DNA of 64,000 nucleotides from Yamadazyma tenuis. Taxonomy: Eukaryota > Ascomycota > Pichiomycetes > Serinales > Debaryomycetaceae. The stretch lies in contig NC_089461.1 of NCBI RefSeq assembly GCF_029203305.1, positions 2,046,001 to 2,110,000 of the forward strand. The letters are read 5' to 3'. The notes under the pieces are model-generated. The model worked only from the letters and a program-made list of their open reading frames with translations. It was not told the DNA's origin and searched no databases. The position numbers were made by a program, and so were the translations under genes. Numbering within the stretch: position 1 is the stretch's first letter; the number at the start of each line of letters is the position of its first letter. Of the stretch, positions 7,825 through 16,212 are shown in pieces.

Positions 7825-9186
7825 TTATTGGTACTTCTTTTCCAATGCGATGAACTTTTGGTATATTTCATCCACCGTCATGTTTTGGACCTGACGGCTA
7901 TCTCTGCTCCGTATAGCCACCGTCCCACTGTCGATATCCTTATCACCAACCATGAGAATATACGAATAACCCTTGCCAATGGCCTCTTTTATGCGGTTAC
8001 CCACCGTCTCACTTCTGCTGTCGATATCCACATAGAAGTTGTAACCGGTCATAGGGGAAATATCATCGGCAGAAGACAACAACTCGCCAACGAGCCTACT
8101 CCGGATTGTTTCTGCGTGCTCTAAGTGGGAACTATTGACGGGAATGACGATAGCCTGCCTTGGATTCAACCAAAACGGCCATTTGCCCTGGTAGTTGTCT
8201 AACAAAATGGCGAAGAACCGTTCCAACGACCCAAAAACTGCCCGGTGGACCATTATGGGCCGGTTGTCTCTATTTCCTTGCATATCCACGTACGAAAGAT
8301 TGAACCTCTCGGGCAAATTGAAATCCAACTGAATGGTTCCTATCTGGTGGACTTTCTCAAACTTGTCAGTAATCATGACATCTATTTTAGGACCATAGAA
8401 AGCCCCATCTTGGTGTTTGACGAGCCAATTTCCGGGGCCACACGCCTCGTCCAACACCTTCTTCAACTCGGCTTCGGCACGGTCCCACGTTTGGACCTCA
8501 CCAATGTAGTTTTCTGGTCTCGTGGACAAGTGGAATTCGATATTCTGGTTAAGACCAAACACTCCGTAGGTGTCTCGAATAAGCTTGATGGTGTTGTGAA
8601 TCTCCAGGTCAATCTGCTCTAAAGTGCAGAAAATATGGCCATCGTCCTGGTGGAAGCGTCTAACCCTGGTTAATCCTGTCAAGGCCCCGGAAGCTTCATT
8701 TCTGTGTAATGAGCTAAAGTCACTAAATCGCACGGGAAGCTCGCTGTATGAGCGGTCGAACTTAGAGAAGATGATGCAGTGGCCGGGACAATTCATGGGT
8801 TTTAGTCCGTACTCGTGGTGGTGATGGTGGGGTTCTTCTGTTTCTTTGGTGAGGTCATTACCCACCACTTTGTACATATCGTCTTTATAATTCTCCCAAT
8901 GGCCGGAGGTCTTCCACAAGTCGTTTTTGTATATGAGGGGGGTGATAACTTCCTGGAACCCGTATTTTTGCTGTTGAATCTTCATGAAGTGGACCATTTT
9001 ATTGAATATTCTGGTACCATGGGGAAGAAAGAAGATGGAGCCGGGAGATGATTTATCGGTGAGATAGAGCAGCTGCTTGTTGGAGATTGTATGGTTGGTG
9101 GTAGAAGTGCTCTTGGCCGGGGAGGAGGAGCTCTGGAGCCGGACAAAGCCTCGGCGTAATACCTGTAGTGGTGTGAGAGGTGCCAT
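7825..9186 (-). CDS. MST1: mitochondrial threonyl-tRNA synthetase
   Basis: Mst1 charges mitochondrial tRNA-Thr. The 453-residue protein has an Arg/Ser-rich presequence (MAPLTPLQVLRRGFVRLQSSSS) and then the class II catalytic core without the N-terminal TGS and editing domains found in cytosolic ThrRS. Visible are motif 1 around the PHGTRI region, the zinc ligand region MNCPGHC, motif 2 (LHRNEASGALTGLTRVRRFHQDDGH) and motif 3 (HRAVFGSLERFFAILLD). A C-terminal anticodon-binding domain follows with QAIVIPVNSSH. A run of five histidines (EEPHHHHHEYG) just before motif 2 is an unusual local expansion. The neighbourhood with YKT6 and MIA40 matches YKL194C-YKL196C of S. cerevisiae. Confidence 0.95.
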   Translation of the reverse strand: MAPLTPLQVLRRGFVRLQSSSSPAKSTSTTNHTISNKQLLYLTDKSSPGSIFFLPHGTRIFNKMVHFMKIQQQKYGFQEVITPLIYKNDLWKTSGHWENYKDDMYKVVGNDLTKETEEPHHHHHEYGLKPMNCPGHCIIFSKFDRSYSELPVRFSDFSSLHRNEASGALTGLTRVRRFHQDDGHIFCTLEQIDLEIHNTIKLIRDTYGVFGLNQNIEFHLSTRPENYIGEVQTWDRAEAELKKVLDEACGPGNWLVKHQDGAFYGPKIDVMITDKFEKVHQIGTIQLDFNLPERFNLSYVDMQGNRDNRPIMVHRAVFGSLERFFAILLDNYQGKWPFWLNPRQAIVIPVNSSHLEHAETIRSRLVGELLSSADDISPMTGYNFYVDIDSRSETVGNRIKEAIGKGYSYILMVGDKDIDSGTVAIRSRDSRQVQNMTVDEIYQKFIALEKKYQ

Positions 9187-9354
9187 GAGGTGAATTTTTC
9201 AGAGTGAGAACGAGCATTGAGAACAGTAGACAAGAGAACATTAGCTAATATGACAACAGTCAAAACGTATTCTCTATCAAAGGTAAAACAACTAAATTAC
9301 TCTACCAACCACTAAGTGTATCATGCATTATGGCGTAAATATGTACTGGATGCC

Positions 9355-9876
9355 CTAAGCTCCCACCACCTCCACAATCGGCACCTCCTTCACCTTCTTC
9401 TCCTGCTTCACCTTCTCTTTATCCTCCTTCTTCAGTATGCTTTCCCTCCTGTCCTTCTTCTTCTGTTTCCACGTATAGTACTTCACCTTGAACCCGGTGA
9501 ACGTCTTAAACTGTGTCTGTCTCTTCATCCATCGGTTCACCGGCTTACCACTCTTGTCTAAAGAGTACTGGCCAGCAATTGGGTTCATGGTCAAACCCGA
9601 AGTACTGCTCTCCTTGAGCCCACTGTTTATTCTGTTGTTAAAGGCGTTGTTTACACTGCCAAAGCCGGCAGCCCCACCGGTCCCACCGGTCTCTGGCTGG
9701 GGTGAGGAGGTCTTGGAAGAAGCCACACTGGGATCTACTGATGCAGCAGGGGTCTTTTTGTCTTCGGCAGCGAGTTTTTTAACCCTAGTTTTGGAAGCCG
9801 GCACCTCAAACACCGGAAGTGTGGCGAGAAACTTGGAGGGTACCGCCAACTTCACGGTATATTTCTTGGGTGGCAT
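9355..9876 (-). CDS. IES4: probable INO80 chromatin-remodelling complex subunit Ies4
   Basis: I chose the ATG at 9876 (MPPKKYTVKLAVPSKF), giving 173 residues; the longer frame to 10017 would overlap the divergent gene. The C-terminal third contains WMKRQTQFKTFTGFKVKYYTWKQK, which resembles the conserved W-(6-9)-K-F/S-GYKV-x-TW block of fungal Ies4 proteins, a small INO80 subunit and a target of the Mec1 checkpoint kinase. The N-terminus is basic and the middle is low-complexity Ser/Gly/Ala with TQ-free SS/TS stretches. The tail is very lysine rich (KKKDRRESILKKEDKEKVKQEKK). It is longer than the S. cerevisiae protein. The assignment rests on one short block and is therefore moderate; the alternative is an uncharacterised basic nuclear protein. 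Confidence 0.6.
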   Translation of the reverse strand: MPPKKYTVKLAVPSKFLATLPVFEVPASKTRVKKLAAEDKKTPAASVDPSVASSKTSSPQPETGGTGGAAGFGSVNNAFNNRINSGLKESSTSGLTMNPIAGQYSLDKSGKPVNRWMKRQTQFKTFTGFKVKYYTWKQKKKDRRESILKKEDKEKVKQEKKVKEVPIVEVVGA

Positions 9877-9947
9877 AGTGTGGAAGAAAAGGTGTGGATG
9901 TAGATTTGGAAAATCTCCCGCGCGCGCCAAAGTTCTCAAGGAGCTAA
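9877..9947. promoter_or_regulatory. 71 bp bidirectional promoter
   Basis: The start codons of the IES4-like gene (leftward) and the DUF202 gene (rightward) are separated by 71 bases. The gap includes an alternating GC run (CCCGCGCGCGCC at about 9918-9929) and no obvious TATA element. Confidence 0.55.
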
Positions 9948-10427
9948 ATGAACCAGGACTCAAGCTATAGCAGTAACAACGACGATACGGTGACAGTGGA
10001 CGAGGTGGTGGGAGCAAGCACCGGCTTCTGGGGACTCCAAACCGTCCCCTCTCAACAGACCAACTTTACCGCCCACAGACGCCCCACCAGATTGGATCTT
10101 TTTGAGAACAACCAAAAGCTTGACATCAGAGCTCACCAAAGAACCTACGAAGGTGCCTACACCCGGACTGCCATCGGTAGCCTTGCGTTCTCGATCATGA
10201 TCATCAAGCTTTTCTCCAAGGAGTTTCTTCCCATTGGAACCATCTACACGTTATACGGAATGGTTGTGTTCATTATAGGTGTATACAAGAGTAGAAGTGT
10301 GGACTTCTACTATAACCCCAACAAGGGCACTGAGTATTTCCGGACCAGTGGTACCAGTGTGATTATTCTCACGGCAATCAGCTTGGTGTGCTACTTGACG
10401 TTGTTTGTGTTGATAATGACCCTTTAA
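9948..10427 (+). CDS. DUF202-family three-helix membrane protein
   Basis: The 159-residue protein has a hydrophilic N-terminus of about 60 residues. It is followed by the DUF202 signature with spaced arginines (RAHQRTYEGAYTRTAIGSLAF) and three transmembrane helices, at about 77-95, 98-113 and 135-157. DUF202 is the fold shared with Vtc1 of the vacuolar polyphosphate polymerase and bacterial YidH proteins; stand-alone fungal members are uncharacterised, so I do not assign a function. It shares a 71 bp divergent promoter with the IES4-like gene. It converges on MDM31 so tightly that the two stop codons share the palindrome TTAA at 10424-10427. Confidence 0.85.
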   Translation: MNQDSSYSSNNDDTVTVDEVVGASTGFWGLQTVPSQQTNFTAHRRPTRLDLFENNQKLDIRAHQRTYEGAYTRTAIGSLAFSIMIIKLFSKEFLPIGTIYTLYGMVVFIIGVYKSRSVDFYYNPNKGTEYFRTSGTSVIILTAISLVCYLTLFVLIMTL

Positions 10428-12058
10428 CTAAGAGCACCAATGGTCAAGAGAAGAAGTTGCAAAAGGAGTTGGGCACTCCAGAAACTCACCTTCTTCATCC
10501 GCACCAACCGGCTTTCCTCATCCGCCACGTAGTTGACGAAGTTGTTGTATACCTCGATGCTGATGTCGTCCATCAAAAGACTGTCGTACACGGTCCAAGA
10601 CCCTTCAAAGTCACTCAAGGTTTTCACAATCTGGTTATGCAACTCGATGTAGGTGTTTTTGGAGTTGATGTACGCCACAATGGGACGGATCAATGCATAG
10701 TTGATGTATGAGAGCTCCGGGGTCTGGAACGGTACCGACGCCCTGACGTTGTTGAGTTTGATGCTGAGATTTAAAAGAATTCTGGGGTCTGGATCCTGGG
10801 ATTTGAGTTTGTCGTGGTACCGATTTTTGTTGTCCTTGAGGGTCCGCAAGTACGAAAGAATATCATCGGGCGGGTTGATGGGGATGACAAAGTCTCCTAT
10901 CATGTCGACTTTTCCATTGGTGATCCACCCAAACGGTCCTTCAAGACCTCTGTTCAAGTGGTCCAAATTGAGGGAGTTGATACGGCAGCACTGAAGCCGG
11001 AAATTGGACTCGTTGAGGATGCTGGTGTCCTTACCGCCGCCACCCAAGGCCTCGGCCAACACCGTATCGATCTCATCGACCCGTTGTCGTTTATGGATGG
11101 TGAACAAAGATCCATCGTAGGACCCGTTGACGAGGTCCGAGTTCAAAAGATCATAGAAGAGCCAGTGTTTGCGTAGCCGCGGCGTCAGCATGTTGTATAT
11201 CTCGACGTTAAAAGGTCGGAACCCATCTGGTTGGTAGAGAGTCACAAGCATGTCGTCGATTTTGAAGTTATCGATTTCAAAGTCTCCTGGGTGATAGACG
11301 TTTTTATAGTTGGTGGCACTATCACTGGGGTCCCACACAACGTGGGTCCTGTCGATGACCCCCCTAACGCCATGCATTTCGAGGGTGTCGATGATGCCGT
11401 GACCGTTGACCCATTTATTAAAGCTTAATGTCATGTTCACCTGTTCAATCGTAAGGTCGTATTGCGTGTAGTTGCCGTCGTCGTACTCGACAACATCGTC
11501 CAAGAGCGCCTGCTCGGCGGTGCTGGTTCCCTTGATGAATTTGCGAGACTTCTTGGGTCTTCTGCTGACCAGCACCTTTTGAAAGGAGATTTTACCATCT
11601 TTCCAGCCCGGTACAATGGCATTTTCAAATACCACCGATAACTTTGAGTTCTTGGTGATGAACTCACCGAGCTGGCGAGCCACAAACTCCTGGGCAAACA
11701 CGGTGTTGATGGTGAAGATCAAAAGTGAGAAGAAGGTGGTGGTCGCGAGAATGATGAGGAGGGCATTACTGATGACGAGCCAGGAAAAGAACGCCGAGTA
11801 GTCGTCGGTGTTAAAGGGGCGGTTGGAGCGCTTGAGGAGCCATTTGGCTCTGATGCGGATGCGGGAGACCCAATTATTTGCGTTTTTGAGGAGTTGTTCT
11901 TTGGGAGAGAGGTTTCGTTGATGAAGGAATGCCAGGGACTGGAGATTTCGAAGGAGGACTCGGCAGGGGGTAAGGCGGGGTGTGTGGTGTAGAGGAGGTC
12001 GGAGGCCGGCGAGGGTTCGAGGGATTATGGGGGGTCGGAGGGATATGAGTTTGAACAT
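10424..12058 (-). CDS. MDM31: mitochondrial inner-membrane distribution protein, Mdm31/Mdm32 family
   Basis: Mdm31 and Mdm32 are paired inner-membrane proteins needed for mitochondrial shape, nucleoid stability and cardiolipin homeostasis. The 544-residue product begins with an Arg/Leu-rich presequence (MFKLISLRPPIIPRTL). The hallmark RIKWLLKR-like segment and NRPFNTDDYSAFFSWL block follow at about residues 70-100, then a transmembrane helix (LLIILATTTFFSLLIFTI). The large intermembrane-space region includes NAIVPGWKDGKISF, RTHVVWDP and GPFGWITNGKVD. A second hydrophobic helix ends the protein (SAQLLLQLLLLTIGAL). The RPFNTDD-AFFSWL wording and the length favour Mdm31 over Mdm32, but the paralogues are alike and I could not align them. 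Its stop overlaps that of the DUF202 gene. Confidence 0.88.
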   Translation of the reverse strand: MFKLISLRPPIIPRTLAGLRPPLHHTPRLTPCRVLLRNLQSLAFLHQRNLSPKEQLLKNANNWVSRIRIRAKWLLKRSNRPFNTDDYSAFFSWLVISNALLIILATTTFFSLLIFTINTVFAQEFVARQLGEFITKNSKLSVVFENAIVPGWKDGKISFQKVLVSRRPKKSRKFIKGTSTAEQALLDDVVEYDDGNYTQYDLTIEQVNMTLSFNKWVNGHGIIDTLEMHGVRGVIDRTHVVWDPSDSATNYKNVYHPGDFEIDNFKIDDMLVTLYQPDGFRPFNVEIYNMLTPRLRKHWLFYDLLNSDLVNGSYDGSLFTIHKRQRVDEIDTVLAEALGGGGKDTSILNESNFRLQCCRINSLNLDHLNRGLEGPFGWITNGKVDMIGDFVIPINPPDDILSYLRTLKDNKNRYHDKLKSQDPDPRILLNLSIKLNNVRASVPFQTPELSYINYALIRPIVAYINSKNTYIELHNQIVKTLSDFEGSWTVYDSLLMDDISIEVYNNFVNYVADEESRLVRMKKVSFWSAQLLLQLLLLTIGALS

Positions 12059-12180
12059 GAGGAGATGAGGATGGAGTGGATGAGAAGGATGAGGATGGAT
12101 GAGGTGCGAGTGGGGGAAATGTGGTGGCGGTCTGGCGCGAGCGGTGGTGTATGGGTCAGAGCGGTGGGGGCCCGGTGCGG

Positions 12181-12270
12181 TGCCAGAGCCAGATATTCAG
12201 GAAGTGCGGTGCCAGAGCCAGAGATCCAGGAAGTGCGTGCCAGAGCCAGAGATCCAGAGGGTGCCAGAGA
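12181..12270. repeat. degenerate tandem repeat, 28-29 bp unit
   Basis: Three consecutive units begin at 12181, 12210 and 12238 with TGCCAGAGCCAGA, and a fourth truncated start lies at 12262. Units two and three share GCCAGAGCCAGAGATCCAG. It is a small GC-rich minisatellite upstream of MDM31. Confidence 0.85.
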
Positions 12271-12389
12271 CCCCGCGGCACCACGCCGGCCCAGCACCAC
12301 GCCAGCATGGCGCCAGCACCAATGGCACCGCGCTCCCCCATTCCACACTGGCGCCGTGCTGATCCCACACGGCAAATCGCTTCGCGCAC

Positions 12390-12452
12390 TGACTAATATC
12401 TGATAAGCACCCTTAGTCACAACACCTATTAGTCACAAGGGCTTATTAGTCA
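12390..12452. promoter_or_regulatory. cluster of four TTAGTCA/TGACTAA (AP-1/Yap-type) sites
   Basis: TGACTAA lies at 12390-12396 and TTAGTCA at 12413-12419, 12429-12435 and 12446-12452. The starts are spaced 23, 16 and 17 bp and lie 123-185 bp upstream of the aminotransferase ATG. TTAGTCA is a classic Yap1/AP-1 recognition sequence and is one base away from the Gcn4 site TGACTCA. Four copies in 63 bp are most unlikely by chance and suggest control by a Yap-type or Gcn4-type bZIP factor. Confidence 0.7.
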
Positions 12453-12574
12453 CTACCACGCCAAGACCAATTGCCCCTTTCTGCATAGTAAGAACCCATT
12501 CATACTTCACTATAAAACTCCATTGCCTGCCCCTTTCCAGCTGCAATTCAAAATCTCCCCAATTTGATCTCCAT

Positions 12575-13789
12575 ATGTTTGGCGAAGCACTCAGAAAACT
12601 GGACTTCAGTGGCCTCAGCACTAATGTCACCCCCGTCAACCACGGCCTGTATGGACTCCCACCCGACAGCGTCGTAGCCGAGTTCCAGGCAGCAATGGCT
12701 GATGACTTGAGTTTCCCCGACAGATACATGTTCGTTCGCCAGCCACAAGACTACGTTTCTGCTCTTAAAACCGTCGGCGACATCATCCACTGCGACTACC
12801 ATGACGTGGCCATCGTCAACAACTCCACCTCGGGTGTCAATACCGTGTTGAAGAGTTTCCCGTGGAAGCGCGGCGACAAATTGTTGTTGACGTCGGTGGT
12901 GTATCCGGCCTGCGAAAATATTGCCCAGTTTACTGCCAAAATGAACGGCGTGGAGGTGGAGAAAATGGTGGCCGACATCGAGAAGGGCCAAGACCACTTG
13001 TTGGCGGAGTTTGAAAAGAAGATCAAAAGTGGTGGGTACCGTATGGCCATGTTCGATGTGGTGAGCTCAATGCCGGCATTTCTCTTCCCGTACGAGCAAA
13101 TGGTTCAGGTGTGCCGGGAAAACGGTGTGTTGTCGATGGTGGATGGAGCTCACGGCGTGGGGCTTGTACCACTCGACTTGGGTCGCTTGCAGCCCGATTT
13201 TTTTGTCAGTAACTTGCACAAGTGGTTCTTCACTCCTCGGGGTACTGCTTTGTTGTATGTCAACAAAAAACACCACGCCACCATCCAGCCACTCGTGCAA
13301 TCACATGTGTGGGTGGAGGACGTGGGTGAAGAGACGTTGATAAAGAAGTTCACTTTTGCAGCCAGTGACAACTACGCCAAATTGCGGTGCATTGAGCCTG
13401 CGAAACAGTTCAGAGACCGGCTTGGAGGAGACGATGCCATTTGGAACTATGCCGCCGGCTTGCGGGACCAGGTGATGGGTTGGTTACTGAAGCGGTGGGG
13501 CATGGAAGAGCTTGGTGACCAGCGTTTGATGATGGCGAATATCTGGTTACCTGAAAAGTTTGTTCTTCCATTTGAGGAGATAGAGGCTCTCAAGCGGAAT
13601 TCGAGCGAAGACGGCCATTTTTTGCAGATCGGGTTTTACCAGGGTCGGCCGGTATTGCGGCTCTCGTTCCAGGTGTACAACGAGGTGGGAGACTACGAGA
13701 AGGCAATCGAGTACTTGGAGAAGGCAATTGAGAAGAGGCTCGAGGAGAGGAGCTTAGAGAAGGGCGTGGCGACGTTGACCACAAAGTAG
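12575..13789 (+). CDS. class V pyridoxal-phosphate aminotransferase / C-S lyase-like protein
   Basis: The 404-residue enzyme has the fold of class V PLP enzymes (cysteine desulfurase, isopenicillin N epimerase). It starts with VNHGLYGLPP, the substrate-loop pattern LNHGS-G-P of this group. NNSTSGVNTVL (about 82-92) is the phosphate-binding loop. MVDGAHGVGLVPLDL carries Asp190 and the stacking His193. SNLHKWFFTPRGTA contains Lys216, the expected Schiff-base lysine. The C-terminus has LRLSFQVYN, the usual closing strand with an arginine that binds the substrate carboxylate. Fungal relatives include the ergothioneine lyase Egt2 and uncharacterised proteins; I cannot tell which substrate applies. 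The AP-1-type site cluster upstream hints at stress or amino-acid control. No targeting signal is visible. Confidence 0.85.
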   Translation: MFGEALRKLDFSGLSTNVTPVNHGLYGLPPDSVVAEFQAAMADDLSFPDRYMFVRQPQDYVSALKTVGDIIHCDYHDVAIVNNSTSGVNTVLKSFPWKRGDKLLLTSVVYPACENIAQFTAKMNGVEVEKMVADIEKGQDHLLAEFEKKIKSGGYRMAMFDVVSSMPAFLFPYEQMVQVCRENGVLSMVDGAHGVGLVPLDLGRLQPDFFVSNLHKWFFTPRGTALLYVNKKHHATIQPLVQSHVWVEDVGEETLIKKFTFAASDNYAKLRCIEPAKQFRDRLGGDDAIWNYAAGLRDQVMGWLLKRWGMEELGDQRLMMANIWLPEKFVLPFEEIEALKRNSSEDGHFLQIGFYQGRPVLRLSFQVYNEVGDYEKAIEYLEKAIEKRLEERSLEKGVATLTTK

Positions 13790-13885
13790 GGTCACTATGA
13801 CCAAAGACTAGGTTTGTTTAGATTCGTGGACTATATCGATAGATTTAGATGCGAGACTGGTTGAATATATGAAAATCACATTCGG

Positions 13886-13984
13886 GTCACGTGCGGGGTT
13901 CTGGTGTTGGTGGGACGACTATTTGTTGCTTGGCTTGCTTGGTAGTCAGGTTATTGCTTAAGGAGGTCTACCAAGGACCCTAAC
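13886..13984. promoter_or_regulatory. Cbf1-type plus Tbf1-type site pair
   Basis: GTCACGTG (13886-13893) matches the Cbf1 consensus RTCACRTG. ACCCTAA (13978-13984) matches the core of the Tbf1 site. In Candida albicans this pair marks ribosomal protein and some snoRNA promoters; the RPP1 promoter in this window has both too. Here they lie in a convergent gap, so their target is unknown. Confidence 0.5.
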
Positions 13985-14290
13985 CGTGAAACCAGGTCTG
14001 GAACTGCGCTCGCAAACCTTAGCATCAAACCGCTTTCGTCTGCCAGACGGTGACATTCTAACCTTTAAATTCAAAACACCTTGCCGGTATAGGATGGTTA
14101 GCCTGGGTAAGGTTACTTGTTTTGCATATACATGCATGGGCGAAGAAACGTTTCAATTTTACTGCAGTATGAAGTAGTAATTTAACCTCATAGGGCAAGG
14201 GCTCTCGTCAGGATGCGTAGATTGGCGTGTCAAGGTTTGGGGGCACCTTGACTATCGGGAGGAGAGATACGAGCTATCGGGAGCGGTACT

Positions 14291-14312
14291 GCGGCGGCGT
14301 GCCAGCCGCCGC
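14291..14312. repeat. perfect GC-rich inverted repeat (hairpin)
   Basis: GCGGCGGC (14291-14298), a six-base loop and GCCGCCGC (14305-14312) form a perfect 8 bp stem. It is followed within a few bases by CCCGG-GTA-CCGGG (14315-14327). It stands out in a genome whose intergenic DNA is otherwise AT rich. Confidence 0.85.
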
Positions 14313-14659
14313 GTCCCGGGTACCGGGGGGGTTTCGTGGCATCCAGCGAGGCATTAGGTTCTGGTTCCCGATAACAGGGGTGGGTGATAAAAAAAAGTTC
14401 CCCATTTGGTTGCATTCGAGATCCGAGGGTGTCTTTCACCGCCCACCGTGTCCTTCTAGCGAGCCACTTTGAGCGACATTCGCACCGGTCCAGTAATCCC
14501 CCTCGCGCCCAACCCCTCCTTGATGACACGTAAAAACCTGTCGTGCAGATGGTTGCAAATTATCCGGCGTTTTTAAGGTTTCATTAAATTTAGCTATACA
14601 ATTTTACCAACTAAAAAATCTAGAGGATCCGAAATAAAAACTTTTGATAGAGGGTATTA

Positions 14660-15910
14660 TTAGTATCCACATTGGTTAGGATACTGCCTGTCGGATAAAG
14701 GTTGTGGGAAAATGCCATTAGCTATCAACTGGCTCATATCCCACTCAATTGCATCTTCAGTTTTCCAGGTCCAGAAAAACCATCCAGCCCTGGTGGAATA
14801 AGCATCCAATTGGGCCTCGATATATTTCCGGACATTAACCTTATAATCATCTGGCCAATTACTGAAGCTCGTGTAAGGGTCACAAGATCCGAGATATGGT
14901 GAACTGTCATAATCTCCTGACCACCTGGCTCCCCTCTCAGCTCCATTTAACCACCGAGCGCAATCGGTCAATGCTCCCGACCATTCACCCACAATATTCC
15001 AGTGAGATTCGGACAAATGTTGGGTACCTAAGGCACAGGCGGTCGAGATATGGGTGTTAATATCACGTTCCAACTCTCCAGCTGAAAACACTTGATAGTG
15101 ATGGTGGTCCACCACCACGTTCCAGTAGTCTCCATTGTCAACCGTCAAAAAATCATCCCAGTATCCCGACGCCTCAAACGCATCGTGGATCACCACTGCC
15201 TGGATCCCGTTGTTACGTGCCAATGTGTATCCCTGGGTCAAATAACTCTTCAACTCGTCCAAGTCGAGAGAGTTTCCCAAAGGTTCATTAAGTAACTCAA
15301 TACCAATCACCACATCGAGGTAGTCGTCGACGGCGTACTTGTCCATGATGATCTTAAGCACATCCAAGGTGAGAGCCTGATTATACTCGTTGGACTGGAA
15401 CTCGAGGTGGTCTCTCCAGCCCGAATTATCAAACCCATTCTGAGAGCCGGGGGCTCCATGCAAGTCTATCCATGCGTACAATCCCTGGTTGCGGCACCAT
15501 TCGAGGGCCTTATCCAAGTAATCTTGCTGTCCCGATACGTAGGGGTCATAATCATACATCTTGAAAGCCCAGTAACCGATGGGGATTCTGACGGCATTTA
15601 AGCCGGCATCCTTAATGGCTTTAAAGTCGTCTTCAGTGTACCACGAGGACCAATGATCGGTCAACCGACTCAAGCATTCATCCTTTCCGAGGGTGGAGCA
15701 GTAATTGTATTCATCCACGGGGGTGTTGGAGTTATCGCCAAACGCATCGAAAAGGGATGGGGTGATGAAGGGTTCCAATACGAACCAACCTCCCAAGTTG
15801 ACACCTTGGAGTTTATCATTCTGGTAGTCGAATGCGAGACCTCTTTTGGTGACTAGCGGGATGGCTGCCACCAACTGTATGGTTATCAATAATACATATA
15901 ACAATAGCAT
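14660..15910 (-). CDS. XOG1: secreted exo-1,3-beta-glucanase (GH5)
   Basis: This GH5 glucanase trims cell-wall beta-1,3-glucan. I start it at the ATG at 15910 because a signal peptide follows at once ([18 protein letters not shown]) and then a Kex2 site KR (residues 22-23); an upstream in-frame extension to 16300 is proline-rich promoter DNA. The 416-residue protein shows [19 protein letters not shown], the acid/base Glu209 in [10 protein letters not shown] and the nucleophile Glu309 in [17 protein letters not shown]. The end is [16 protein letters not shown], typical of Exg1/Xog1. A TATA element (ATTTATA on the plus strand, 15971-15977) lies about 60 bp upstream of the ATG. S. cerevisiae has EXG1/SPR1 and C. 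albicans XOG1; I use the Candida name. Confidence 0.95.
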   Translation of the reverse strand: MLLLYVLLITIQLVAAIPLVTKRGLAFDYQNDKLQGVNLGGWFVLEPFITPSLFDAFGDNSNTPVDEYNYCSTLGKDECLSRLTDHWSSWYTEDDFKAIKDAGLNAVRIPIGYWAFKMYDYDPYVSGQQDYLDKALEWCRNQGLYAWIDLHGAPGSQNGFDNSGWRDHLEFQSNEYNQALTLDVLKIIMDKYAVDDYLDVVIGIELLNEPLGNSLDLDELKSYLTQGYTLARNNGIQAVVIHDAFEASGYWDDFLTVDNGDYWNVVVDHHHYQVFSAGELERDINTHISTACALGTQHLSESHWNIVGEWSGALTDCARWLNGAERGARWSGDYDSSPYLGSCDPYTSFSNWPDDYKVNVRKYIEAQLDAYSTRAGWFFWTWKTEDAIEWDMSQLIANGIFPQPLSDRQYPNQCGY

Positions 15911-16188
15911 CTTGCCACAAAAGAACGTCAACAGAAGAAAAAAGTGAGTGTTTGGAAGACAGCGGCTCCTATTTATAAACGGTGTGGGAGGGATGCTTTT
16001 GCGTGTGTATAAACGGGTTTTGTTTCGAGTAGGGAGGGCTAGAAGGGGTGTGGTAATTCCAGGTGTAGGTTGTTCCCTTTGCGGAAATGGACAGGGGCCA
16101 GGTCGCGTTTGTGGTAAATTGAATTCGGATAACGAGGGTCCCAAAAATATATATTTCCGGGGGTAGTTGGGAGGGGGGCCCTTTTCTG

Positions 16189-16212
16189 AGGCCTGTTCAT
16201 AGGCCTGTTGAT
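16189..16212. repeat. tandem 12 bp duplication AGGCCTGTTSAT
   Basis: AGGCCTGTTCAT (16189-16200) is followed directly by AGGCCTGTTGAT (16201-16212), one mismatch apart, about 280 bp upstream of the glucanase ATG. Confidence 0.8.

Larger units (their letters stand above)
12059..12574. other. divergent intergenic region MDM31/aminotransferase
   Basis: This 516 bp gap is split in two. The MDM31-proximal half (about 12060-12380) is markedly GC rich, contains a degenerate 28-29 bp tandem repeat and is open in several frames at once, which is a composition effect. The aminotransferase-proximal part has four AP-1-type sites (listed separately) and then a pyrimidine-rich leader. A TATA-like element (TATAAAA, about 12511) lies about 60 bp before the ATG at 12575. 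Confidence 0.7.
13790..14659. other. 870 bp convergent gap without an identified gene
   Basis: Both neighbours end into this gap, so neither needs a promoter here. Yet it holds a perfect Cbf1-type site (13886-13893), an ACCCTAA Tbf1-type site (13978-13984), paired TATCGGG sequences (14254-14260 and 14276-14282) with an inverted copy at 14367-14373, a GC hairpin and a GCACGAC motif on the minus strand (14540-14546). An A8 run at 14391-14398 is a T-run for the minus strand. None of the open frames look like proteins. A non-coding RNA gene is possible but I recognise none. Confidence 0.6.

Noticed and set aside
12065..12420. Several overlapping open frames on both strands between MDM31 and the aminotransferase
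   Set aside because: The GC-rich repeat lacks stop codons in many frames. No frame has protein-like features or a conserved start.
14391..14500. Minus-strand A-box-like and B-box-like sequences before a T8 run, suggesting a Pol III gene
   Set aside because: The B-box resemblance is only about 7 of 11 and no tRNA or other fold could be drawn. It is kept only as context for the convergent-gap finding.
14619..14630. TCTAGAGGATCC, identical to part of a cloning-vector polylinker, and CCCGGGTACCG at 14316-14326
   Set aside because: The two matches are 12 and about 11 bases long, 290 bp apart and in the wrong order for a vector. Flanking DNA shows no vector sequence. Chance is the simpler explanation.
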